From Polytrichum commune (Eukaryota > Streptophyta > Polytrichopsida > Polytrichales > Polytrichaceae): a stretch of DNA of 64,000 nt. The notes under the pieces are model-generated. The model ran no database searches. It had not been told where the DNA came from and worked only from the letters and a program-made list of their open reading frames with translations. Made by a program: the position numbers and the translations under genes. Below, one piece after another: positions 38,301 to 49,100 of the stretch (position 1 is its first letter; every line of letters begins with the position of its first letter). The stretch lies in NCBI GenBank assembly GCA_950295325.1, contig OX485804.1:19408001-19472000 (forward strand), given 5' to 3'.

Positions 38301-39804
38301 TCTTTTAGTTTGTTCACCTTGGGTAGATGTTCTTAAATCGAACATAGCAATATTTTGGACACCTATATTTGAGTGGTATGTGGGTAATCATATTCTAATC
38401 CCAATAGTCATTGTGATTGAGAGAATAATCTCAATTAATGGCCAGTTAATGAGCAAGATAATCTTCACTTTGATAATAAATATAATATTCATGTGAGCTC
38501 CGAAAATTGTGAAGCAAATGACTACAAACACGATTTGGATTTGCTAATCATCTCACACTAATTGTGGGTTTCATATCCTACGAGAAGTTGGTGCAGGGAG
38601 AAAAGTACCTGAATAAGACGTCTACCAGCTTACCAGTTCATTTCAATACGCATTCTTGTACTCTTATTGTTTCTTTTGCAGTACCCCAGTAGGTGCAAAC
38701 TATAGTATTCCCGACTACACCACACCTTTGCTGCCCCTTTACCGGAAACTTCTTTCAACAGGCATCCGAATCTGGGTTTACAGGTATGCAGCCATGGCCA
38801 ATAATTGTCACCTCAAAATGCACGCAGTGAGCATTCAATGTTGAGTCCGGGTTGACAAATGCCCTTTAGAGCTAAATATATTTTCAATGCTGATTCAACA
38901 TTTTAGGTGTTGAACCATTCACCAATAGTTCGACTCATATTGCAACCTTGGATGTTGAACCTATGATTTGGTTGCAGTGGCGATACAGATGGGGTGGTAC
39001 CGACAATTGGAACTCGGTATTGGTTGGCAAAGTTGAATCTTCCTATTGAGACAATTTGGTATCCTTGGAACGCCTCCAGTCAGGTTCACATCTCGCCCGT
39101 GATCCTTTTGTTCTCAATTCTAGTAGTATAGTGCTTCGATTAACATATCTAGGGTCATGGGCTAGGCCATGTTAGATCAGGTCAAAAATCTATTCAAAGA
39201 AATATGGGATTGGTTTGTTAGAGTTAAGTTCCTTCTCTATTTCCAAATGTAATATTAGTAGGAAGTCTCAAGTCTTTCTTCCAATTGGATCGAATTATAA
39301 TTAGTCCTCTATCTCACAGAGGCCATGCACTATGCTTCCATTACTCTCAAGCAATTCGCCTCTTTGTCGTCATCTTAGATGCACTTCTAGTCCCAGAAGC
39401 TTTTTGGCTTCTCTTACTTTGAAATCAATTTCAATTCATTTCATTGATTCTGATAATATACCTTCTAAAACTTGAAGGCATGTTACGCCAGGCCACGAGT
39501 TGGGGACACCACACTATGTTTCACTTTCAGGAGTGGTGTTCAGGAATGTTAAACCGCTGCAAATTATATTTATGCAAAACCTTTCACGTAATTTCCACTT
39601 CTTACTGATCCCGCCAGCTTGTTGCGTATGTGGTTTCAGGTTGGAGGCTGGTCACAGGTCTACAAAAATTTGACATTTGTAACTGTGAGAGAGGCAGGGC
39701 ATGAAGTTCCCGAATACCAACCTGGCCGAGCATTTGCACTCTTCAAGTACTTTCTGAGAGGCCATTCCATGCCCACGTTCAACTACAGTACATCATCTAG
39801 CTAG
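32307..39804 (+). CDS. Serine carboxypeptidase-like protein (family S10), 10 exons
   Basis: Exons are 32307-32586, 34018-34125, 34725-34820, 36063-36155, 36307-36392, 36943-37218, 38048-38175, 38682-38783, 38978-39083 and 39640-39804. All introns are GT-AG, phases agree, and the joined CDS is 1440 nt (479 aa), the usual length for plant SCPL proteins. Residues 1-35 look like a secretion signal (hydrophobic 9-30). The oxyanion motif NGGPGCSS spans exons 1-2. Catalytic Ser190 lies in GESFAG, the Asp motif SGDTDGVVP is at 390-398, and His446 is in AGHEVP, so the triad is complete. Many N-glycosylation sites are seen. Known members cleave C-terminal residues in the vacuole or secretory route, or act as acyltransferases; which applies here cannot be told. 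The substrate-pocket segment usually ESPAGVGF reads ESPTSVGY at 137-144. Exon ends were set by eye from conserved protein sequence. Confidence 0.93.
32597..34012 (+). repeat. Degenerate ~230 bp repeats filling SCPL intron 1
   Basis: About six diverged units start near 32597, 32823, 33038, 33291, 33521 and 33791. Each contains CTTGGTTCAATCTCCCAAG-like sequence, TGGGTTTTGTGAACCGGAAG-like sequence, ACACTACCTTCTATGA-like sequence, and GCAATAAGGTGAGT-like sequence that resembles a splice donor. They make up almost the whole 1431 bp intron. Confidence 0.8.
34985..35909. mobile_element. Foldback-like inverted repeat in SCPL intron 3
   Basis: 34985-35165 and 35731-35909 are inverted copies of ~180 bp. 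Their translations in opposite strands are visibly alike (VSIIN...ESL.T.V.IW), which shows homology of the DNA rather than a gene. The interior is rich in GGTATCAA/TTGATACC motifs. It is confined to the intron and splicing signals outside it are intact. Confidence 0.65.
38360..38600 (+). repeat. Dispersed repeat family R1, copy 3 (SCPL intron 7)
   Basis: Matches 8775-9090 and 29815-30090 in its second half (ACGATTTGGATTTGCTAATC, TTTCATATCCTA). It lies wholly within intron 7 in the same orientation as the gene. Confidence 0.5.
38809..38960. repeat. Repeat fragment in SCPL intron 8
   Basis: CACCTCAAAATGCACGCAGT...TTCAATGTTGAGTC resembles 34917-34965 just outside the intron 3 inverted repeat, so one repeat family probably entered this gene twice. 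Confidence 0.4.
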
Positions 39805-42068
39805 CTTACAGATTCAGAAAATTTCTTTAGCGGTCCATAATTCACACCTGTAAACACATATTTGATCATGTCACACCAAGAGGTCACCAAGAATAGGAAC
39901 TCAGGTTACTTTGCACAGATTATTCAGGAGATTGCATAGGTACTATTAGAAGTTTCTGTTAGGGACTATTATTCCATTCAGACTGACCATCCAGGTCTAT
40001 TGGTTCTATTAAAGGTTACACACATGTAAGATTCTTTTTTACAATCAAATAGTATAAAGCCTTCGCTGTGTTGATGTCAATTAATTACTGGATGGAACAC
40101 AAATCGAGAGTGCGCAAATTCTTTAACAAACTCTTCCTCCATAACATCGTTATTATCATTACTTCACAACTAATGAATGCAGTTAGTAAGAATGCTGCTA
40201 TCATGATCATAGAAGAACTCAATTTAAAGAACTGAGTGCAACAGAAAATGTGAATTTTTTGTTAATCAACACTATGTTGACATGGAAAATGGACTTCATA
40301 AATCTTGATGGGCACACATGGCATCTTCAGTCATGAACAGTACATTATGAAAGCATGGTTTCCAAAAAGGGATTGAATCTCTAATTTGGAGTATATGTCA
40401 TTTCTTTAGTCATCCTGAGCATCAGTGTTTATCCACCCAATTCAAAATTTTACTACTGCATCAGACGAGTTGTGTGGGATGAGAAAATATCAGTCTTGAC
40501 AAAGTCAGTTTTCATTTGATTTCACGACCTCACCTGTGTGTTGACTACATTTGAATCACAATATGTCCCAACTACCCATTAAAGTTTTTACAAAACTGGA
40601 GATCAACCTCACCTGCTTCAACATCTATGAACTGCTCTCAATCGTAGCATACAGACGTAGTAAGTTAACTGAATTATAATTAGTTACAGAATTAAGTATA
40701 ACTTTTTGACCATGAGCAGGATGTGATTGGCATGATACATCATGAAATTGTTCAATTGACTTTGGGTTCCATGATCAGTACAGGGTAGGGACACCATATT
40801 AATGTGGTGTGTGTGTCAACCCATTTTCTCCTTAGCAATGCGAGAATTGCGTGGCGCCACACTTTGAACGACTGCCAAAGCACTTAAGTAGCAAAATGCC
40901 ATTGGTTGAAAAGTATGACAAGATTTGGGGTGGACATGGAATCATGTGGAAGAGAGAGGAACAGAAAATTAAGTGGGTGCGCGCGTATCCTTTGTTCGAA
41001 GGGACGCACACTTCTCACGGTTACACGTAAACTTGGCTTATGCCTGGGTGATGGGTTGGGCGCCTACTTGGTTCATTGATTAGTTGCTATTGGTGTAAAT
41101 GGTTGGAGTTTTAGGTGTCAATGAACTGAAATGAATTTGATTTTCAAGTTCGGGAAGCCAAAAGGCTACCCTCAAAGGTTGGTGTCTGTGGCTGCCATTC
41201 CTTCGCTTCGCTTTGGTATTTGCGAGGGTCCTGGTTGTACTCATATCTTTCGGCAATGAAATCCTCAGTTGCATCCAAAAAATTAAAAACAACACGTCGA
41301 TCTATTTACAATACATCTCAACGTGCAAGACTTCACGTCATCATTCGGAAAAGTAAGTCTCACAAACAGAGTATGTCGGTTCTCTTGAGGATTTCAGGAG
41401 CAAGAAAGGATCAAACATCTAAAATTGCCTGCTTACACCAGACAGGTTCTATGGCAAGCAGGAATTTGCATGGAATCATCAGCTCCGCTTGGAACTTTTC
41501 ACATAGCTCGTCATCAACAAGTAGTTGATGAAGAATTCCTTACCCTAACCCGACCCTAACATGTCAGGCGATCTCCAAAACATCCACCAGGAGCATATAA
41601 TCTGGCAAAAGTTAGACTGGGAAAAAGAGTGGCTCCACGTGAAAAAAAATCACATGTATCATAATGAACAACTAATCGACGGAGAAATTCTCAGCTCGAA
41701 CACGTCAGGCGATCTCCAAAAGATCGCTTATAACCACAAGGTACAATAGCAGAAGAGGAAGAATCACAGAATGCTGCCTTTAAATAGGAAGCAAGCCGGG
41801 GTAACACATCGAGGCTAATCGGTCTCACCTTCTAATACACAATTCACTATATTTATAACACAGTGCAATCCGGCCATTGAGACTCAAGAATCAGTCTGGC
41901 CCTCGGCGGATGCGACCTGCAAGCAATTTCGACCGACGGGTCACTAATTCCTGGCCACAGCAATACAGAGGATTTTTACACTCGTCCTCGAACATGCATA
42001 GCGCATTCTCGATTGAAACACTTGATCCTCTTGATTTGAAGGAAGTTTATAAACTGGAAATTAAGAGT
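39805..42068. other. Downstream of SCPL gene; no gene recognised
   Basis: Probably contains the SCPL 3' UTR in its first few hundred bases, though no polyadenylation signal is decisive. From 41560 the motif GTCAGGCGATCTCCAAAA occurs at about 41563 and 41707, and a diverged copy is near 42525, marking an interspersed repeat. Frames here (41220-41528, 41561-41749, 41877-42140) have no known domain. Confidence 0.4.
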
Positions 42069-42457
42069 AGCTCCACCCCGGGGAGTGCACGTGAGTGCGT
42101 TTTAATGGCATACCCCTTACAATACTTGGCCTTAAAATAGTTTTTAAATTAAGACTTTTTAAGTGCCAAATCATTACGTATATATGTATCACTCGGTATA
42201 AATTTCAGGACGAAAAGTTTTTAAAAATGATAGAAGTTTGAACTAAAATGCGTTGTTTTTTGCTTCAAAAATCAATTTTAAAATATTTATAATTGATTTT
42301 TTTTGAAATTTATACAACAAGAACTTTAGATTGTGTTTAACAACTTCATTTTTTTTTTTACAATTTTTAGATGATTTTTTAATACATACATAGGGGGGTC
42401 AAAAATACACACTCACGTGATTCCTAGTCTTAACTTTAAGTGCACTCCCCGAGAGCT
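42069..42457. mobile_element. Probable short TIR element
   Basis: AGCTCCACCCCGGGGAGTGC at 42069 pairs with GTGCACTCCCCGAGAGCT ending at 42457, with a small gap. Both ends are followed inward by CACGTGAGTG-type sequence. The interior is AT-rich without coding. It sits between copies of the GCGATCTCCAAAA repeat, suggesting insertion into it. Confidence 0.55.
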
Positions 42458-44099
42458 CCGTTTTAAAGTTTTTCAGATATATCGTATTGAAGAACTAATT
42501 GATAAGGAAACTCTCCACTCGAACATGCCCAGCGATCTCCAAAAAGATCACTCACCGCATTAGAAACATCTCTGGAAAACGTCAACAAGAGGGACGCTAA
42601 ATGGAGCTATTACTAAATAAAAGGATGGAAACACAACAGTAAGAAAGCAGAATGGCTGACGGGTGAAATCATGGCAATAATAATGAGAAAGAATTTCACA
42701 TATTCTTCCAATGTATTTCCGAGAGCAACGGTGCTCCATGGATCGAAAGGAACCTCTCTTCTTTCACGATTTATGCTTGTAGTCTTCTTCTCAATAGGTG
42801 TGGCGATCATTATAAAAGTTGTATGTATTATAAGACAGCCGATGGATACAAGTTGATCATAGAAAGAAAAATCAAGTTTGAGATCTTGGAAATTTTCGAT
42901 CTGTATGTGTACATTCAACAACGTTCTGAGCACTAGAACTGTAGCAGGTTAACCATCCAATGTACGTTGGTGAATCGTCGTTGTAATGTAATCACACTCT
43001 CGAGTGTTAATTGAAATTGTTACACTCTGATCAGTCATGTAGTGTGCTCTCATGTAGACTTCACAAACACATGCATCCATGTCTTACTCATTAGTCGCCG
43101 CTCTCATGAGCACATTGAAATTTTAAATGGGATATTGGAATATTATGAAGAGGGTATAAGCATCTGTTAATCAGCCATTCGACAACATTCAAGTCAAAAA
43201 AAAATCAGATAGGCTCCTGGTGTTTAAGTGATCTTTCAAACATCGCCTGACACCATGTGCGAGCAAAGAATTAATTTCATCACTTAGTTGTTGCTTACGA
43301 GTTACATTCTCCTAAGTTTTAAGTGGTGCCAGTCACCTTTCAAGTACACAAGTGTAGTTTTGTACCCTGGAGATGATCATCAATTCGTGCGACTCTTGCT
43401 TGCTTGATATCGAAACTGCCCCCTTATAATTAAACTAACTACTCAAGGGCGAGAACGAGTCCAGGTTGCATGATCTTCGACTTTACCCCAACGTCAGCAC
43501 TTTCACAACGATAGTGTGTGCCTGCAAAGGCCCTAGCTAACATTCTCCAGCTGTGGCTTGTGAGGAAAGACTTCCCCAGGTGAATATTCTGCAACCCCCC
43601 TCCTCATCCTACACCTCATAAGAGCATCAGTGGGTTCTTCTTCTAATCATCTTATGGAACCATTCATCGCCAGATTATAAGTCTCGATCGACGCCTCATT
43701 GTGAGAATTCGTTCAGGCTGATCTGAGCCTCTGACTTTCCCCCAGTCTCTCCTGCTGCTTATCACTCCTTGATTCCTACTCCTCCCGTGATTCCATTCCA
43801 CTACTGCTCATCGAACTAGCTCCACTGCAGCCTGCAGATTGTAATCTGACTTTTTGTGTGAGTACCGGTTCTCAAGGAACTGATGACATGGATCAACTTT
43901 GTGCAGATCATGTACACAGTGCGCATCATGGCTTGAGTGCGGCAGCCATCGCTGCTCGGCTGCATTATGGTGTTGCTCTTGGGAATGTTCGCCAGGTGAA
44001 TGTCGCGCGCTGTGGGAGCAAGATCGGAAGACAGCCCAGATCAACACATTTGAAGATCCTTTTACCTGAGGACGATTTGGTCACTGGCTTAAACTAAGC
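42458..44099. other. Intergenic, no gene recognised
   Basis: Mixed composition with short frames on both strands and no domains. The last ~250 bp is more GC-rich and leads into the tandem repeat that follows. Confidence 0.4.
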
Positions 44100-44325
44100 C
44101 ATGAAGGGGACTGAGGGACTTGGAGTAACTGATCAGTGGCCCAGCAGTCCATTTGCGGGTCTCATTAATGTTGAGGTCGCCGAGGGACATGGAGGAACCA
44201 ATTGGCTTTGTGGCAGTATTCCTGTGAGCAACAATGTTGTTGAGGGGACTAAGGGACCTAGGGGACTTGAGTGGCCCGGTGGTTGAATTGTGGGTCTCAC
44301 TAATGTCAAGGCCACCGAGGGACGT

Positions 44326-44584
44326 ATTAGGTAATCGTTTTATTGGAACCGGTTATCGGTGCAGAATCGGTTCCAATAAAACGATTACCGGACGTAACCG
44401 GTTGGCCGCTTTGTTGAGCCGCGCAGGTGACCTTAACAGTGGGTCACCTGTCGTCTTCTTCAACATATCCGATTTAGATGATCATAACCGGCTGGGATGT
44501 CGAGGTTATCGTATGCAAACCTGTGTGCTCAGAGCCAATCGTGTAGTGCCACCTCGGCGAAACAAAGCGGCCAACCGGTTACGT
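44326..44584. mobile_element. Compound hairpin (foldback) element
   Basis: Inserted in a tandem-repeat unit between ACGT at 44322-44325 and ACGT at 44581-44584. Stem A: 44330-44351 and 44368-44389, 22 bp perfect, 16-base loop. Stem B: 44392-44415 and 44561-44584, 24 bp perfect. Within stem B, CAGGTGACC (44424-44432) pairs with GGTCACCTG (44442-44450), and a weaker ATAACC/GGTTAT pair lies near 44484-44506. It is more GC-rich than its surroundings. A short frame across it has no recognised domain. Confidence 0.8.
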
Positions 44585-44782
44585 GGAGGAACTAACTCGC
44601 CTGATGGTAGTGTTGTTTAAGGCAACAATGTTGATGAGGGGACTGAGGGACTTGGAACAACTCAGTGGTACAGCGGCCCATTTGCAGGTGTCACTAATGT
44701 TGAGGCCGTCAAGGGACATGGAGGAACCAACTGGCTTGGTGGAAGTGTTGTCGTGAGCAACAATGTTGTTGAGGGGAATGAG

Positions 44783-44787
44783 GGACC
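44783..44787. other. Target site duplication GGACC, left
   Basis: GGACC here and at 51165-51169 flanks the copia LTRs. Joining the flanks restores a normal tandem-repeat unit, which confirms both boundaries. Confidence 0.92.
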
Positions 44788-45137
44788 TTTTGACACAATA
44801 GGTTTAGCAAACAAATGAACAGACAATAGTAAAAGAGTAATAACAGTTTATTACAAAACAAGAATATACACTTGATTTCTGTCACTGTAATTAACACTAG
44901 AAAACTATCCTGCTTGATCTCTATCTCTCCATGTACAACTGAAACAACTAACTACTAAACAATTGGTTCACCCTTATATGTGCAGGTGATGGAAACCTCT
45001 AGAAGACACCTGTAGAGCTTCCTGAGAGGCAAAGTGACGAAGCTTCTAGAAAATAGTATTTCATATAATAGTAAGTAGTAAGTTACTATTAGGACTCTAC
45101 AAGTAAACAACACTTCATTATTTGCATTATACTAATA
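44788..45137 (-). repeat. Copia 3' LTR
   Basis: 350 bp, identical to 50815-51164 except at 44910. It is the downstream LTR in element orientation. Confidence 0.96.
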
Positions 45138-45148
45138 CTCCCACTTGC
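45138..45148 (-). promoter_or_regulatory. Polypurine tract of the copia element
   Basis: On the minus strand this reads GCAAGTGGGAG, directly next to the 3' LTR, as expected for the plus-strand DNA primer. It also fixes the LTR edge. Confidence 0.85.
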
Positions 45149-46130
45149 AAAATAATGAAGTGATTTCACTGTTGAAATACTCTCCCTTGTAAATCACGAA
45201 ATGAAATCAAATGAAATCAAATGAAACTTTGTAGTACAAGATCAGAAAAAGGAATATGTGGTAATGAGTAAAAGAAATGTGAAAGATGGAAGAAAACGGC
45301 GATGAGATAGGTAACAGCCACGTGGCTGAATGCGGTGAAGACAGCATGCTGTCCGGGAAAGGTCGACGTGTCAGTCGTGTAGGCCGGATAGGTAAAAAGT
45401 AAAATAGGGTTAGAGTTAGGAAGGATGAATGTAAAAAGAGAAAAAAATGTGAGTCATTCTGATGCCCTCCTTTGTCTGTCTTGAGTGCGCGCATGTGTCG
45501 GTTGGTATGCGTGAGTAGGGTTTGTTGAGTTGTGGTGGCGGAGTGCCGGAGAGAAAACACGTTGAGGGTGACACTGATTGTTGAAGCTGTGTGTTTGAAG
45601 TGTGTGTCGAACGTCGCGCTGAGGATGTCACGTTGAGGGTGTCGCGGTGAGGGTGTCCAGTGAGAGTGATTATGTTGTGCTGTTAAGAGATGCGGAAGAG
45701 GTGATGCTCCCACTGCTTCATGCCAAGGAACTGCTTCAGCGTTGTTGTGTGTGAGTGTTGCGTTCGTTCTCATGTGTTGCTTGACATTTCTGCGTCAGTG
45801 GTGATAAAAGATGATGTTGTCTATCCCAGGACTTGGAGTCAGCAAAGTTGTATTGTCCCCGGTGACTACATGTTGCTTTAGCTGGATGGCCAGAGATAAG
45901 AAGAATAGTAGGAAAAATAAAGTCTGTCTGTATAAACAAGAAGAGATACGCCTGCTGATAATCTGGATGTGAGAGAAAACCTCTATATGTGAAGTGAAAC
46001 CCTTTGTGTGAAAACTTGTATGGCTTCGACATCGTGTGTTGTCCGCATGTAATAGTGCTGCCTTGTGCTGAGAAGAATACCTTTGATGTCTGTTGAAAAA
46101 CCCTTGTTGTGAGATGTAATCTTTGTGTTG
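45149..46130 (-). other. Long 3' spacer of the copia element
   Basis: Nearly 1 kb between the pol stop and the polypurine tract. A 188-codon frame (45207-45773, minus) encodes a His/Thr/Ser/Pro/Leu-rich sequence with no recognisable domain, and two shorter frames overlap it. It is unlike an envelope protein. It may be untranslated, or sequence captured by the element. Confidence 0.6.
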
Positions 46131-49100
46131 TCAGGGCTTGCGTTCTTGTGTGTCAGGTAGTTGTGGATGAGCGGCAACTTTCGATTGGCAGGTAGGTTGT
46201 GATTCGTGTATCTCTGTCAAGGTGACCATATGTAGACTGCGGCGAAGACGTTCGAACCTGTCACGCGGTAATGCTTTCGTCATAATATCCGCAAGTTGTT
46301 GGTCTGTTGATATATACAAAATGTCGATGTCGCCGCTTTCGAACTTTTCGCGAATGAAGTGATACTGAATGTCGATGTGCTTTGTCCGCTTATGGTATTC
46401 TGGATTCTTGACAAGCCGTATGGCACTCTGATTATCACCAAATAAAGGTGTTGGACCTGGTTGTGAGAACCCAATGCTTGTGAGTAGTCGGCGTAGCCAT
46501 ACTGCTTCTTTGGTGGCCATGCAAGCGGCGATGTACTCGGCTTCTGTTGTCGATTGTGCAGTGCATTGTTGCGCTTTGGAACTCCAAGCAATGAGACTGG
46601 ATCCGAGTTGGAATACGTACCCTGATCTGGATCGGCGAGAGTCAACATCTCCGCCGTAATCAGCATCACAGAAGCCTTGGAGATATGTAGTTGTTGAGGT
46701 ACGCGTATATAAAAGACCAAGATCTGATGTTCCTCTGAGGTAGCGTAGTATCCGTTTCACTGCTGTCCAATGTATTTGTCTGGGGTTTTCGCAAAATTTT
46801 GCGGCATGATTTACTGCATATGTTATATCTGGGCGTGTAAGTAAAGAGATGAACATTAAACAGCCTATAGCTTCTTTATAAGGAACTGTTAACGGCGTTG
46901 TGCTTTCTGATGGGTCAGGAACAATGGAGAGCGTGACATTTGGGTCTGCTGGAGTGCTGACAGTATAAGATTCGGCCATGCCGAAGCGCTCGAGTGTATG
47001 CTGGATGTATCGATGTTGATGTAGGAAGGTAAGTCCTGCCTGTCGATTCTGATAGACTTCAAGACCAATATAATAGCCCATGTCTCCTCGGGTGATTTTG
47101 AAAACCCTGTCCAAATATTGCAATATATCTTCTAGCTTTGCTGCATTGGTTGAGGAAACGATACCATCATCGACAAAAATTCCCAATATTGTTTCAACCT
47201 TGTCTGGATGTGTGGTGTCTGTACTGTAATATACACAAGGGTCAGCTATGCTGGGTAGGAGATGAAATTGTTGCGCAAATTTGTCGAATGTCTTGTTCCA
47301 ACGTCGCGCACTCTGCTTCAAACCATATAGGCTCTTAAGTAGAAGACATACATAAAGAGGCCATAGATCGTCTTGATAACCTTCAGGTTGTTCCATGAAT
47401 ATGATGTCGATAAGGTCAGCATTTAAATATGTTGTACAAACATCAAACTGGGCTGTAACCATTCCATGCGCATTACTGATTACAAAAACTGCTCTGACTG
47501 CATCGTACTTTATAACTAGTGCATATGTTTCGGTGAAGTCAATACCAGCAACCTGAGAGAATCCTTTAGCAACGAGACGGGCTTTGAACCGTTCAATCTC
47601 GCCAGAAGGTTTGTACTTGACCTTGTATATCCATTTGCACTTCACAGCTTTCCTGTCTGCAGGTAAGGGTTTCAGAACCCATGTTTTGTTGTTCAATAAA
47701 GAGTTAAACTCTTTATCCATTGCTTCTTTCCATTGCTGAGCATGAGAGGACTGCATGGCTTCCTTGTACGTTTTAGGTTCAATGATCTGTGTTGATGATG
47801 AAACAATGTATGCAGTGGAACCTGAATTGCTTTTATTGTTGTCATATTTAACCCAATCTCCATAACGAATGGGAGGTTGACGGGTTCTAGGTCTCAAAAC
47901 AGAATCAGCAGGATCTGGCATGTTGTCAGTCTCAATGTTGCTGCTCTCAGGAGGATCAGATGCACTGCTTGGTGTCGGGGATGATAAATCGGGAACAGGT
48001 AAAGTGACAAGAATCTCGTGATTATGGTCTGGAACAATCTCTCCCTGAGTATTGTCAATTTCCTCTCCCTGATGATGTGTAACAGTGTCTTCCCGATTAT
48101 GTTGAGTAAGCTCTCCCTGAATAAGTGTATTATTGTCTCCCTGAGAATGAGCAGTAGTCACACCTTGTATATTCTGATTTGTCTCTCCCTGATGAAATGC
48201 TTCCATATTGTTGAATAATGGATATGTAGTATCAGCGTCAGAGTGAGCAGCATCATCTTGATGATCTTGTTGGTCATGAGCATTTGGATTGTCGTGAGGA
48301 TGAGAATTTTCACTTACAAAAGGTAGACTGATACTTTGATTGTCTTGTTGATGCATATGTGGTGCAACTGGTGCTGCTGCGGCTGCTGGGATAACCTGCT
48401 GTTGTGAATAAGGTAATCCTATGATACTCAGATCTGATTCAGTAGAAGAGGATATGTAGTCCTTGGTGATAGTACCAAGTGTTTCATGAATGACTACATC
48501 TGTTCCAATATGGATGCGTTTTGTCTTAGGCTGCCATAATTTGTATGCTCTCCCTTTCTGGTCGTATCCCACAAAAATTAGTTTCCGACTTTTGGGTTCT
48601 AACTTGCTTCTCTGTTTCTTGGGTATGTGCAAGTATGCATCACTACCAAAAACTCTGAAGTAAGACACATCTGGGATCTGTCTGAACATTCGTTCATAAG
48701 GAGTACGATCCGATCGTTGGGGACTGACGGTGCGATTCCAGATATGAACTGCTGTACTGGCTACCTCAGCCCACAAACTGAGAGGTAAGTCCTTTGAATG
48801 CAGCATGCTTCTTGTGGCTTCAACTATTGTTCTGTTGTTGCGTTCAATGTATCCATTCTGCTCTGATGAATATGGTGCTGAAAACTCATGAATAATCCCC
48901 TTCTCTTGTGTATAATCTTCAAATTGTTGACTCTTGAACTCTCCTCCTTGATCTGTTTTAATCTTTTGAATGTCAACATGAAGCTCTTGCTTCATCATTG
49001 AATAGAGTTGTTTGAGATAGATGAGAGCTTCTGATTTTGTCTTTAGAAAGAAAATAACCATATAGCCTGTGTTATTGTCTTTGCAAAGCATAAAATAAGA

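Larger units (their letters stand above)
44100..44787 (+). repeat. ~137 bp GT-rich tandem repeats, left part
   Basis: Units begin GAGGGGACTGAGGGACTTGG-like at about 44104, 44243, 44636 and 44772. Each contains GGGTCTCACTAATGTTGAGG, GGGACATGGAGGAACCAA and GTGAGCAACAATGTTGTTGA. Translated on + they give a Gly-rich two-part repeat (EGHGGTxWxGG, FVGLTNVE), but frames are broken. The array is split by the hairpin element (44326-44580) and by the copia insertion at 44787/51165. Confidence 0.85.

Noticed and set aside
45207-45773. 188-codon minus-strand frame as an envelope-like or accessory gene
   Set aside because: Composition is biased, there is no signal peptide, domain or conserved motif, and it lies in an untranslated part of the copia element.
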